A stretch of 64,000 bases of DNA from an uncultured Pelagibacteraceae bacterium (GTDB taxonomy: Bacteria > Pseudomonadota > Alphaproteobacteria > Pelagibacterales > Pelagibacteraceae), in NCBI GenBank assembly GCA_902523095.1, contig CABYYE010000003.1:1-64000 (forward strand), in the 5' to 3' direction. The notes under the pieces are model-generated. The model searched no databases, had not been told where the DNA came from, and worked only from the letters and a program-made list of their open reading frames with translations. A program made the position numbers and the translations under genes. Shown piece by piece: positions 22,031 to 32,148 of the stretch (position 1 is the stretch's first letter; the number at the start of each line of letters is the position of its first letter).

Positions 22031-23365
22031 TTATGCAGCGTACTCTATAGCTTTGTTTCCAAATATAATATCTCCGAATAAAGTATTTTGATTACATTTC
22101 TTTATTTTTACAGTTCTTATTTTTCCTACTAGGTTACTCTTACTACTTACTATAACAGGGTTATAATGCTCGTCTCTTCCAAAATATTTAAATTCATCTT
22201 TGACTTTGTTTTCAAACAGAACCTTAGAATAAGAATTAATTAAGCCTACTTTATAATTTTTTTTGATTTTTTCAGCTATTTTTTGAAAAATAAGTAATCT
22301 ACGCTTTGCTGTTAAGTTATCTATTTCCTTTAAATTAGCAGCTGGGGTACCTGGTCTTGGGCTAAAAATAAAAGAATAAGAATTTATGAAATTTATATCT
22401 TTAAGTAAAGAAACTGTTTTTTCAAAATCTTCATTTGTCTCACCTGGATAAGCAATGATAAAATCACTAGAAAATTTCATGGATCGTTTTATAGTTTTTA
22501 ATTTATTAATTATTTCCATATATTCTTCTATCGTGTGATTTCTATTCATATCTTTCAAAATTTTTGTTGATCCGCTTTGTACTGGTAAATGAAGCATAGG
22601 CATTAATTTTCTTAAATTATTGTGTGCTAATATCAAATCGTCTGTAAAATCTTTTGGATGAGAAGTTGTATAACGAATTCTTCTCAAACCTTTAATTTCA
22701 TTAAGTGAAATTAAAAGATCTGATAAACGTTTACCTTCAAATTCATACGCATTAACATTTTGACCTAAAAGTATTATTTCTTTAGAGCCGTTTTGGACAA
22801 GCTGTTTTGCCTCGGAAATTATTTCAGAAATTGATCTTGAGTACTCAGGACCTCTCGTATAAGGAACTACACAAAATTTACAAAATTTATCACAGCCCTC
22901 TTGAATCGTTAAATAAGATGAAATTTTGTTACTTGAATTTTTAACCGTATTGAGTGTATCAAATTTTTCTATTGTTTCAAATTCTGTGAAATTTTTTTTT
23001 TTGGATTTATTTTCTAAAGATGAAATTATATTATTAATACTATGATAAGATTGTGGTCCAATTACTGCATCAATGTATTTTTCTTTTTTGACTAATACAT
23101 CTCCTTCAGCTTGTGCTACACATCCTGTAATAAGAACAATAGGTTTTTTTCTACCTCTAAAAATTTTTTTTACCCTTCCCACCTCGTGGTAAACCTTATC
23201 TGTAGCTTTTTCTCTAATGTGGCAAGTATTTAAAATGTAACAATTTGCTTCTTCTATATTTTTAGTGAGATTAAAATTAATTTTTTTTGTTAAATCAACA
23301 ATACGATTACTATCGTATTCGTTCATTTGACAACCTAGTGTTTTAATAAAAATTTTTTTTGACAA
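22031..23365 (-). CDS. miaB: tRNA-2-methylthio-N6-dimethylallyladenosine synthase
   Basis: TLGCQMNEYDSNRI, QEGCDKFCKFCVVPYTRGPEYSR radical-SAM cluster, TRAM-like C-terminus. Confidence 0.96.
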   Translation of the reverse strand: MSKKIFIKTLGCQMNEYDSNRIVDLTKKINFNLTKNIEEANCYILNTCHIREKATDKVYHEVGRVKKIFRGRKKPIVLITGCVAQAEGDVLVKKEKYIDAVIGPQSYHSINNIISSLENKSKKKNFTEFETIEKFDTLNTVKNSSNKISSYLTIQEGCDKFCKFCVVPYTRGPEYSRSISEIISEAKQLVQNGSKEIILLGQNVNAYEFEGKRLSDLLISLNEIKGLRRIRYTTSHPKDFTDDLILAHNNLRKLMPMLHLPVQSGSTKILKDMNRNHTIEEYMEIINKLKTIKRSMKFSSDFIIAYPGETNEDFEKTVSLLKDINFINSYSFIFSPRPGTPAANLKEIDNLTAKRRLLIFQKIAEKIKKNYKVGLINSYSKVLFENKVKDEFKYFGRDEHYNPVIVSSKSNLVGKIRTVKIKKCNQNTLFGDIIFGNKAIEYAA

Positions 23366-23366
23366 A

Positions 23367-23786
23367 TTATTTCTTAATTTTTGAACCGTAAAGTTCTAAT
23401 TTATGATCAACTAATTTATACCCTAGTTTATTGGCAATTTTTTCTTGGAGCGCTTCAATATCTTTATCTACAAATTCTACTATTTCTCCACTATTTATAT
23501 CGATAAGATGGTTATGGTCGTCATTTATTTCATATCTAGCTTTCCCAGCTTTAAAATCATGTTTTATTAAAATTCCTGCTTCTTCGAAAAGTTTTACAGT
23601 TCTGTAAACTGTAGCAATACTAATTTTATCATCAATTGTTGAAACACGTTTATGTAATTCATCTACGTCTGGATGATCTTTAGATCCATAAATTTCTTTC
23701 GATTCAGAAAGAACCTTTGCAATAACTTTTCTTTGATCGGTGAGTCTAACACCTTTCTCTTTACATTTTTCTTCAATAGTACTCAT
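23367..23786 (-). CDS. fur: Fur/Mur-type ferric uptake regulator
   Basis: GVRLTDQRKVIAKVL, ISIATVYRTVKLFEEAGI, DDHNHLIDINSGEIVEF. Confidence 0.88.
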   Translation of the reverse strand: MSTIEEKCKEKGVRLTDQRKVIAKVLSESKEIYGSKDHPDVDELHKRVSTIDDKISIATVYRTVKLFEEAGILIKHDFKAGKARYEINDDHNHLIDINSGEIVEFVDKDIEALQEKIANKLGYKLVDHKLELYGSKIKK

Positions 23787-23796
23787 TTTTTATAAC

Positions 23797-24183
23797 TTAA
23801 CTTAAATATGTTAGTTTTATCAAATTTTTTTCTATTAAATCTCTATTAATTAAAAATTCAATGTTTTCAAGGTTAAATTGGGGTAAATCTGAATTTTTAA
23901 ATCCAAAAAGATTAACTTCTTTAGTTATTTTTATTCCTTTAGCTACAGATAATGCTGTTCTAATTGTTGAAAAACTACCTGGCCCGCTGTTAATTAATAC
24001 TGAAAAATTATTATCTATTTTTACTTTGTGCTTATCTAATAAATTTAATATGGTTGTAACTAATTCTTCATTATTTTCAATTTTTGTTTGAAAATTATGG
24101 ATAATAAAATTATTATTTATTTTTAAACCAATTTTATCTTGATTGCCTGTGCAACTAATTATTAAAAAATTATTGATTTTCAT
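23797..24183 (-). CDS. tsaB: TsaB-like t6A biosynthesis protein, short form
   Basis: INSGPGSFSTIRTALSVAKGI matches the TsaB signature; only 128 aa; position upstream of fur/miaB fits alphaproteobacterial synteny. Confidence 0.75.
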   Translation of the reverse strand: MKINNFLIISCTGNQDKIGLKINNNFIIHNFQTKIENNEELVTTILNLLDKHKVKIDNNFSVLINSGPGSFSTIRTALSVAKGIKITKEVNLFGFKNSDLPQFNLENIEFLINRDLIEKNLIKLTYLS

Positions 24184-25201
24184 AATATCTTTTATGTTTT
24201 TATTTAATCATAGTAATTTATATTCAACAACTTTAGAGAAGAATATAAAAGATTTCGGAATAATTTCATTAATGTATCATAGATTTGAGGAAAATAAATA
24301 TCCATCAACAAATATCAAAATTGAAGATTTTAAAAAACACCTTAGTATCATACAAAATCAAGATATACAGTTCATCAATCCTACTAATTTCAGTAATGAA
24401 CTCGTATCCAACAAATCTCAAAGAAAAATTTTATTAACTATTGACGATAGCTTTTTGTCTTTTTATCAAAATGCTTGGCCTATTTTAAAAAGAAAAAAGA
24501 TTCCTTTTATTCTTTTTGTTAACACTAGGGAAGTTGGTTCATTTAATTACATGTCTTGGGAACAAATAAGAGAGATAAATAAGTATAATTTTGTGGAAAT
24601 TGGAAACCATAGTCATTCACATGAGTATCTAGTAGACGAAGAGCCATCTGTTATAAAAGATGATATAGAAAAATCAATATCTATCTTTAAAAATGAGTTA
24701 GGAAAAAATTCTGAATTTTTTTCTTATCCATTTGGTGAATACAGTTTAGAATTTAAAAAAATTATAAAGTCATTTAAGTTTAAATATGCGTTTGGCCAGC
24801 ACTCAGGAGTAATTGATGAGACCAAAGACAACTTTGAACTTCCAAGATTTCCAATTAACGAAAAATATGGTGATTTGAAAAGATTTAAAACTTTAACTAA
24901 AACCTTACCATTGAAATATAAAAGTATTTTACCAAATGAAAAATATTTATCCGATAACGATAATCCACCAAATGTAAAGATAGAATTTTTCGATAATATA
25001 AATAATTTAAATCTTATTAATTGTTATTCAAATGAAGGTAATAAGTGGAGGAACTCAAAAATCAAATTTAGTGATAAAAACAAACTTGAAATATTTATAG
25101 AGGAAAAGTTTGTTGGAGAGAGAGGTCGTATTAATTGTTCTGTCAAAGAAAATGGCGGATATTGGAGATGGCTTGGGATTCAATTTGTTTTAGCTGATTA
25201 A
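24143..25201 (+). CDS. Polysaccharide deacetylase-family secreted protein
   Basis: Signal-like N-terminus, ISLMYHRFEE, LTIDDSFLSFYQNAWPILKRKKIPFILFV, EIGNHSHSHEYL, FFSYPFGEYS. Confidence 0.85.
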   Translation: MPVQLIIKKLLIFIISFMFLFNHSNLYSTTLEKNIKDFGIISLMYHRFEENKYPSTNIKIEDFKKHLSIIQNQDIQFINPTNFSNELVSNKSQRKILLTIDDSFLSFYQNAWPILKRKKIPFILFVNTREVGSFNYMSWEQIREINKYNFVEIGNHSHSHEYLVDEEPSVIKDDIEKSISIFKNELGKNSEFFSYPFGEYSLEFKKIIKSFKFKYAFGQHSGVIDETKDNFELPRFPINEKYGDLKRFKTLTKTLPLKYKSILPNEKYLSDNDNPPNVKIEFFDNINNLNLINCYSNEGNKWRNSKIKFSDKNKLEIFIEEKFVGERGRINCSVKENGGYWRWLGIQFVLAD

Positions 25202-25202
25202 A

Positions 25203-26702
25203 TTACAAATCTAATTCTTTTTTTGCAACAGAATTAGCCAATTTAACTAGCTCAAAATCCATTAGTTTATTCTGAGTAATAATTTGTTCCAATATTTTTG
25301 TATATTCACTTCCAGTCTGTGCATAATTTTCTAAAGTATTAGTTAAATCCAGACCAATTATTTTTTTTCTTTTCTTTCTTAATGCTTCCCTTTTCTCTCT
25401 AAATTTTGAGTAACTTTTGTGAGTATTTAAATTATTTTTATAAGCTTTTACGGATGCGCGAAGAATTGGAAATCTTAAAATTTTATGGTTTTCTGATTTC
25501 TCTTTCATCAGTGGTTCTATACCTTTTCCATTCCAAGTCCATTGACCGAATATTGCGTTACCTTCTAATGCAAATCGTGATGTACCCCAACCACTCTCTT
25601 TAGCAGCTTGAGCTAAAGCTATTGATGTTGGAATAATATCCATTCTTCTTCGAAGTTCGTTTACGTCCATTTTCTTCACTTTATATTCTAAGAATTTTTG
25701 TTTTAACCACTGTTTGTTTTCTTCGCTCGACATCTTTTTTACAATTATCTTTTTTAGTGTTAATCGATCATCTAAAATTTTTTCATTTTCAGCCACGATC
25801 AATGGGAGAACAATCTTTATAAATGTCTCTTTTTTTAACCTTACGTTTTGAATTTCATCTAAGTCTTTAGGGAATTGTGTAAAATAAATTGGTTTTACTG
25901 TCTTCTCGTATCTTACTTTATTTAAATCATAGTTCACATCTTTAAATAAACTCAAAACAGTCTCTGTTTTTAGATTTAAATCTGGTAAAATTAATTCTGT
26001 AACTTTTTCTTGTTTTTTAATGTTTGTTTTAGGTTTTGTTTTCTCAACTTTTTGTTTTTTTTCTACTTTTTTTTCTACTTTTTTATTTTCTAGGTTATCT
26101 TTTTTTGGTTTTTTTATTTTGCTTTCAATTACTGGATCTTTATTTGACTTTTTTAAATCATTGTAAGTAGCAATACCTGATATGGCAATTGTTAAAACAG
26201 CAGCCACTACAAAGAAAGTGGCAATTATTTTACTTGTTTTATTTTTGTTAATTTGCTGATGATAAATTCCACTAAATAAATCGGTAAATATATTTCCAAA
26301 AAAACTATATAAAGTAGAACCAATTTTTGGTATTATGTTTAGAACTCCAATACCTGCGTTACCCATTACTCGCCATAGCTTCAAAAAAAAACTTGATATT
26401 GATCTTGAACTGTCTTCTTTAAAGTAACCAATTCTTCTTGAGACTTTATTTACTGTTTTAGAAGAATCATCTTTAAAGTCGTCAATTTTCTTAGAGACTT
26501 TGGACAACGGTTTAGAAAAATTTTCTTTAAAAAAGGTTGTTTTAAAATCTTTAGGAATAACTATTTTATTTTTTCTTAAAATTAATTCTAGTTGTCCTGT
26601 GGTTAAATCTTTTCTGTTTTTAAGATAATCTTTTATTTCTTTAACATCATATATTTGTGCTAATTCTATTAACTTTTCTTTGTAACTTATATTTTTTTTC
26701 AT
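25203..26702 (-). CDS. Bax-like glucosaminidase-domain membrane protein
   Basis: C-terminal PTSIALAQAAKESGWGTSRFALEGNAIFGQWTW...GSEYTKILEQIITQNKL; N-terminal soluble region, one TM and a KKVEKK linker. Confidence 0.75.
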   Translation of the reverse strand: MKKNISYKEKLIELAQIYDVKEIKDYLKNRKDLTTGQLELILRKNKIVIPKDFKTTFFKENFSKPLSKVSKKIDDFKDDSSKTVNKVSRRIGYFKEDSSRSISSFFLKLWRVMGNAGIGVLNIIPKIGSTLYSFFGNIFTDLFSGIYHQQINKNKTSKIIATFFVVAAVLTIAISGIATYNDLKKSNKDPVIESKIKKPKKDNLENKKVEKKVEKKQKVEKTKPKTNIKKQEKVTELILPDLNLKTETVLSLFKDVNYDLNKVRYEKTVKPIYFTQFPKDLDEIQNVRLKKETFIKIVLPLIVAENEKILDDRLTLKKIIVKKMSSEENKQWLKQKFLEYKVKKMDVNELRRRMDIIPTSIALAQAAKESGWGTSRFALEGNAIFGQWTWNGKGIEPLMKEKSENHKILRFPILRASVKAYKNNLNTHKSYSKFREKREALRKKRKKIIGLDLTNTLENYAQTGSEYTKILEQIITQNKLMDFELVKLANSVAKKELDL

Positions 26703-26703
26703 A

Positions 26704-27252
26704 TTAACTTGCTTCTACTGAGTTTACTTCTTTAACATAATGTTTGAGTATGTTTTGCACCCCTTGTTTTAATGTCATTAATGAGCTTGGACACCCTGAA
26801 CAACTTCCTTGCAAATTTACCTTTACTACTCCGTTTTCAAACGACTGAAATTTGATATCTCCACCATCTCTTGCTACAGCCGGCCTAACTTTTGTATCTA
26901 AGACATCTATAATTTTTTTTATTGTCTCATCATTATTTAAATCTTTTTTTTCTTTTTCAATTTTAGCTTTTAAGATTGGTTCTTTGTTATTTTCAAAATA
27001 ATCATTAATATGCGATATGACCATGGGTTTTAGTTCATCCCAAGATATATTTTCTTTTTTTTTTACTGATAAAAAATTTTTTGAAAGCAAAACTAATTCC
27101 ACGCCATTGAAACTAAGGAGTTCTTTAATAAATTGATTAGAAATTTTACTTATATCATCTCTTTTGTATTCTTCAGTCCCTATATCCGAAATAGTTTTTT
27201 CGGATAAAAACTTTAATGAATTAGGATTAGGGGTTAATTCAGTTTGTATCAT
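26704..27252 (-). CDS. nfuA: NifU/Nfu-family iron-sulfur carrier
   Basis: N-terminal Nfu domain (MIQTELTPNPNSLKFLSEKTI); C-terminal VRPAVARDGGDIKFQSFENGVVKVNLQGSCSGCPSSLMTLKQGV. Confidence 0.9.
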   Translation of the reverse strand: MIQTELTPNPNSLKFLSEKTISDIGTEEYKRDDISKISNQFIKELLSFNGVELVLLSKNFLSVKKKENISWDELKPMVISHINDYFENNKEPILKAKIEKEKKDLNNDETIKKIIDVLDTKVRPAVARDGGDIKFQSFENGVVKVNLQGSCSGCPSSLMTLKQGVQNILKHYVKEVNSVEAS

Positions 27253-27264
27253 TAAGATTTTATA

Positions 27265-28269
27265 TTATATAAGACCAACTTTTTCACGTATATTTTTGAG
27301 GTTATCTTCAGCTATAAGTTGTGCTTTTTTTGATCCTTCGCGTAATATACTTGATAAATAAGACTTATCGTCCATCAATTTATTTATTTCTTTTCCTACT
27401 GGACAAATTTGCTCAATTAAAAGTTCAGTTAAATTTTTTTTTAGAAAGGAATATTCTTTTCCACTCATTTCAGCTAAAACTTTTTCTAAAGTCTGATTTG
27501 ATAATTCAGAGTATAATGTCAAGAGATTTAAAGCTTCTGGTTTTCCATTTAAAGACTTTAAATTATCAGGTATAGAAGCTGAGTCAGACTTAGCTTTTTT
27601 AATTTTTTTTGTGATTTCATCTTCACTATCTTTTAAATTGATTCTTGAATAATCTGATTCTTCTGACTTACTCATTTTTTTTAAACCATCTCTAAGACTC
27701 ATTACTCTTGAAATATTTTTTGATATCAACGGTTCTGGCAAAGGGAAAAAATTTTCACAATTAAAATCTTTATTAAATTTTTGAGCAATATCTCTTGAAA
27801 GTTCCAAATGTTGTTTTTGATCTGCTCCTACTGGTACGTGGGTTGCTTTATAAAGTAAAATATCTGCTGCCATCAAATTTGGGTAAATGTAAAGTCCAAC
27901 GCTAGCTTTTTCCTTGTTAGAACCAACCTTATCTTTAAACTGTGTCATTCTATTAAGCCATCCAATTCTTGATACACAATTTAAAATCCAGGCTAATTCG
28001 GCATGACCAGAAACTGAGGACTGATTAAAAATTATACTTTTCTTAGGATCAAGTCCCATTGCTAAAAAACAAGAAGTAGTCTCTAAAGTATTATTTTTTA
28101 ATATTTTAGGATTTTGAAATATAGTTATCGCATGCAAGTCTACAACACAGTAAATGGACTCCATTTCTTGCTGAAGAGAAACAAAATTTTTTAAAGCACC
28201 TAAATAATTACCTAAGTGTAAATTTCCTGTTGGTTGTACGCCAGAAAAAGCTAATTTTTTTTTACTCAT
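27265..28269 (-). CDS. trpS: Tryptophanyl-tRNA synthetase
   Basis: SGVQPTGNLHLGNYLGAL, VGADQKQHLELSRDIA, KMSKSE. Confidence 0.97.
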   Translation of the reverse strand: MSKKKLAFSGVQPTGNLHLGNYLGALKNFVSLQQEMESIYCVVDLHAITIFQNPKILKNNTLETTSCFLAMGLDPKKSIIFNQSSVSGHAELAWILNCVSRIGWLNRMTQFKDKVGSNKEKASVGLYIYPNLMAADILLYKATHVPVGADQKQHLELSRDIAQKFNKDFNCENFFPLPEPLISKNISRVMSLRDGLKKMSKSEESDYSRINLKDSEDEITKKIKKAKSDSASIPDNLKSLNGKPEALNLLTLYSELSNQTLEKVLAEMSGKEYSFLKKNLTELLIEQICPVGKEINKLMDDKSYLSSILREGSKKAQLIAEDNLKNIREKVGLI

Positions 28270-28270
28270 G

Positions 28271-29818
28271 CTAATTTGTTTTAAAATTTTTAGTTTTTAA
28301 TATTCCAATTAGATAACATGATATCAAATAAACACCTGCAACAAAACCAACAATTGATATTAAATAAATTGATTTGTATTTATATTCGTAATCTAGATAA
28401 TCAGAAAAGATATCTAATCCAAAAATTAAGATAAACCCCATTAAAATTGTGCATAATAATATTCTAAAACAATTATTTGATAAGTATTTTTTCAACAGTA
28501 AATATTTGTTTTTATTTAAAAGAAATACATACACTATAACCCCGATCCAGGTCGTTAATGACGTTGCAATAGGTATTATTATAAAGCCTACTTTATTAAA
28601 TAAAGATATGCTTAAAAATATATTAAGTATAACAACGAACAACGAAATATAAAAAGGATATTTAGTATCATTTCTTGCAAAATAAAAATTTGATAAAATT
28701 TTTATCAAAGCAAAAGCTGGAACGCCGTAACCGAAATATCTTAAAGCTTCTGCAGTTATAGTAACATCTTCTTTAGAAAAAGAGCCGTATCCAAACAAAG
28801 CGCTTGTAATTTCTTCTGATGCAATTATTAATCCCACACTTGCTGGTAATGATAATAAAAGTGACAACTCAATTGACTTACTTTGAATGTTAGAAATTTT
28901 TGAAACATTTTTTTGTTTAAAAGCTTTTGATAAAGCAGGCAATGAAACTGTTCCAACAGCAATTCCTGCTAGAGCTAAATTTATTTGATAGACTCGGTCC
29001 GCATAATATAAGTATGAAACTGCCCCTGTTTCAAAAGAAGCAATAATTGTACCGACTAAAATATTAATTTGAGTAACGCCAGAAGAAAGAACACTAGGTA
29101 AAAGTTTTTTAAAAAAAAATCGAACTTTGTTATTAATTTTTTTTTTAAATTCAATAGATGGCTTATAATATCTTTTTGTACAATAAATTAAAAATATTAA
29201 TTGTATTACTCCCGAAAGCGTTACTCCGTAAGATAATTGTTTTGCAAAATTTAAATCAAAAAAATATGATGAGAGCAATGCGATAATTAATATAAAATTT
29301 AGTATAATGGGAGCTGCTGCTGCAGCTGCAAATTTATTGTATGAATTTAATATTCCAGAGAAAAAAGATGATATTGTTACAAATAATAAAAATGGAAAAG
29401 TTATTCTTGTAAGCTCAACTGTAAGATCAAACTTTTGAGTCTCTGCTAAAAATCCTGGAGCTATAAGATATACTAAATATGGAGCAAATATTTCAACTAT
29501 TAAAATTATAAAAAGTAGAATTAAAATCAATAAACTAAAAATTTCATCAGCAAATTTTTTACCATTCTCTTTACTTTTACTTTTGGCTGAAATGTAACTT
29601 GGTATAAATGCTGCGTTAAAAGTTCCCTCTGCAAATAATCTCCTAAAAGTGTTAGGTAGTCTAAAAGCCACAAAAAAGGCATCCGCAAAAATTGACGCTC
29701 CCAAAAATATTGCAATTAATATATCTCTGAGGTAGCCTAATACTCTACTTAATAAAGTATAAATGCTAAAAATATAAGTTGATGATAATAAATTCATAAA
29801 ATCTAAATTAAGCCACAA
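28271..29818 (-). CDS. murJ: Lipid II flippase MurJ/MviN
   Basis: Polytopic; LSRVLGYLRDILIAIFLGAS.ADAFFVAFRLPNTFRRLFAEGTFNAAFIPSY. Start may be internal. Confidence 0.95.
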   Translation of the reverse strand: MWLNLDFMNLLSSTYIFSIYTLLSRVLGYLRDILIAIFLGASIFADAFFVAFRLPNTFRRLFAEGTFNAAFIPSYISAKSKSKENGKKFADEIFSLLILILLFIILIVEIFAPYLVYLIAPGFLAETQKFDLTVELTRITFPFLLFVTISSFFSGILNSYNKFAAAAAAPIILNFILIIALLSSYFFDLNFAKQLSYGVTLSGVIQLIFLIYCTKRYYKPSIEFKKKINNKVRFFFKKLLPSVLSSGVTQINILVGTIIASFETGAVSYLYYADRVYQINLALAGIAVGTVSLPALSKAFKQKNVSKISNIQSKSIELSLLLSLPASVGLIIASEEITSALFGYGSFSKEDVTITAEALRYFGYGVPAFALIKILSNFYFARNDTKYPFYISLFVVILNIFLSISLFNKVGFIIIPIATSLTTWIGVIVYVFLLNKNKYLLLKKYLSNNCFRILLCTILMGFILIFGLDIFSDYLDYEYKYKSIYLISIVGFVAGVYLISCYLIGILKTKNFKTN

Positions 29819-29870
29819 ATAATAATTAAATAGTGCAAAACATAATTTATATTAAATGTTCTCAAATTAA

Positions 29871-32147
29871 ATGACAAAAAAATCTAAAATTGACCATTAT
29901 ACAGATAAAGAAGCATTAGATTTTCATATAAAGGGAAAGTCAGGCAAAATTGAGATACATTCATCTAAACCATTAACTACAAAAAGAGATTTATCACTGG
30001 CTTATTCACCAGGTGTTGCGGCTCCAGTAAAAGAAATTTCAAAAAATCCAGAAAGTGTTTTTGACTATACAAGTAAAGGAAATTTAGTTGCTGTTATAAG
30101 TAATGGATCTGCTATATTAGGATTAGGGAATTTAGGATCATTAGCATCAAAACCTGTAATGGAAGGTAAATCTGTTTTGTTTAAAAGATTTGCTGATATA
30201 GACTCAATTGACATTGAAATTGATAATAACGATGTAAATTCTATAATTGAAACAATAAAAAATATTGCTGGCACATTTGGTGGTATAAATCTCGAAGATA
30301 TAGCGGCACCAGATTGTTTTATAATTGAACAAAAACTTAAAGAAGTTTTAGATATACCAATTTTCCATGATGACCAACATGGAACAGCTATAATTACTAC
30401 TGCAGCCTTAATTAACGCTTTGGATATCTCAAAAAAAAAGATTGAAGAAGTAAAAATAGTTGTTAATGGAGCAGGAGCTTCTGCTCAAGCCTGCTCAAAC
30501 CTTTTCAGAAGTTCAGGAGTTAAAAGTGAAAATATTATAATGTGTGACAGTAAAGGAATTATTTTCAAAGGTCGAGATAATGTTGATCAATTTAAATCTG
30601 CATTTGCAATAGAGACAAATCTTAGAACTTTAGATCAAGCAATGAAAAATGCAGATGTTTTTTTAGGACTATCTGCCAAAGATGTTGTTAGCAAGGATAT
30701 GATAAAATCTATGGCAAAGAATCCAATAATTTTTGCTTGTGCTAATCCTGATCCTGAAATTAAACCAGAGCTTATCAATGAAGTAAGATCTGATGCTATT
30801 ATTGCTACTGGAAGATCTGATTATCCAAATCAAGTAAACAATTTAATTGGTTTTCCTTACATATTTAGAGGTGCGTTAGATGTAAGAGCAAAAGTAATAA
30901 ATGAAGAAATGAAGGTTGCTGCTGCTAAAGCAATAGCTTTATTAGCTAGAGAAAATGTTCCAGATGAAGTTGTATCTGCATATGGTGGTGATAGACCAAA
31001 ATATGGAAAAAAATACATAATACCTTCAACATTTGATCCTAGATTAATTAGTATTATACCAGCTGCTGTTGCAAAAGCTGCGATGGAGAGTGGTGTAGCA
31101 AGAAAGAAAGTTTTAGACCTAGAGATTTACAAAGATCAGTTAAAAAATAGATTAGACCCATCTATGTCTTTAATGCAAGGAATAAATGCCAAAGTAAGAA
31201 AGAATCCAAAAAAAGTAATTTTTGCAGAAGGTGAAGATGAAAATATGCTTAAAGCAGCTGTTGAGTTTGGAAAAAACAGACTTGGTAAACCAATTCTTAT
31301 AGGAGCTGAAAAAAGAATAAAAGAGCAATTAAAAAATATTGGTTTAGATGAAAATTACAAAATTGAAATAATTAATTCTACTGATAAAGAAAAAAGAGAA
31401 AAATACGTTAAATTTTTATATAAAAAATTACAACGTGAGGGACAATTAGAACGTGATGTTGATCGTTTGGTTAGAAATGATCGTATAGCATGGGGATCAT
31501 CAATGATAGCATGTAAAGATGCTGATGCCATGGTAACTGGAAATATAAGACATTACGCAGCATCAATAGAAAAATTAAAAAAAGTGGTTGAGGCTAGACC
31601 TGGAGAAGAAATCTTTGGTATGACAATGATCAATGCTAAAGGAAAAACTATACTTGTCGCAGATACAAATGTGCAAGATTTTCCCTCTGCTCAAAGATTA
31701 GTAAATGTATCTAAGTCTTGTGTAAGAGTTGCTCGATTATTTGGGTTCGATCCAAAAGTAGCTTTTCTATCACACTCAACCTTTGGTAAACCAGTTTCAA
31801 AAAATACAAAACATGTTAGAGACGCAATTCAATTGCTTAAAAATGAGAATGTTGATTTTGATTTTGACGGAGAAATGCAACCAGATGTGGCCTTAAATCC
31901 AATATATCAAGAGATTTATCCTTTTTCAAAAATTGTCGGTAAAGCGAATATTTTGATAATGCCGGCATTACATAGTGCAGCTATCTCAACAAAACTAATG
32001 AAAGTTTTTGGTGGTGCAAAATTAATTGGACCATTGTTAATCGGATTAGGATTACCAATCGAAGTTGCTCCTTTGAGATCAAGCACATCTGATATCTTAA
32101 ATTTAGCGTCTATAGCTGCTTATTCATCACATGTCATAGACTATTAA
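29871..32147 (+). CDS. maeB: NADP-dependent malic enzyme with phosphotransacetylase-like C-terminal domain
   Basis: LAYSPGVAAPVKEI, FHDDQHGTAII, VNGAGASAQACSNLF; 758 aa with PTA-like C-terminus. Confidence 0.95.
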   Translation: MTKKSKIDHYTDKEALDFHIKGKSGKIEIHSSKPLTTKRDLSLAYSPGVAAPVKEISKNPESVFDYTSKGNLVAVISNGSAILGLGNLGSLASKPVMEGKSVLFKRFADIDSIDIEIDNNDVNSIIETIKNIAGTFGGINLEDIAAPDCFIIEQKLKEVLDIPIFHDDQHGTAIITTAALINALDISKKKIEEVKIVVNGAGASAQACSNLFRSSGVKSENIIMCDSKGIIFKGRDNVDQFKSAFAIETNLRTLDQAMKNADVFLGLSAKDVVSKDMIKSMAKNPIIFACANPDPEIKPELINEVRSDAIIATGRSDYPNQVNNLIGFPYIFRGALDVRAKVINEEMKVAAAKAIALLARENVPDEVVSAYGGDRPKYGKKYIIPSTFDPRLISIIPAAVAKAAMESGVARKKVLDLEIYKDQLKNRLDPSMSLMQGINAKVRKNPKKVIFAEGEDENMLKAAVEFGKNRLGKPILIGAEKRIKEQLKNIGLDENYKIEIINSTDKEKREKYVKFLYKKLQREGQLERDVDRLVRNDRIAWGSSMIACKDADAMVTGNIRHYAASIEKLKKVVEARPGEEIFGMTMINAKGKTILVADTNVQDFPSAQRLVNVSKSCVRVARLFGFDPKVAFLSHSTFGKPVSKNTKHVRDAIQLLKNENVDFDFDGEMQPDVALNPIYQEIYPFSKIVGKANILIMPALHSAAISTKLMKVFGGAKLIGPLLIGLGLPIEVAPLRSSTSDILNLASIAAYSSHVIDY

Positions 32148-32148
32148 T

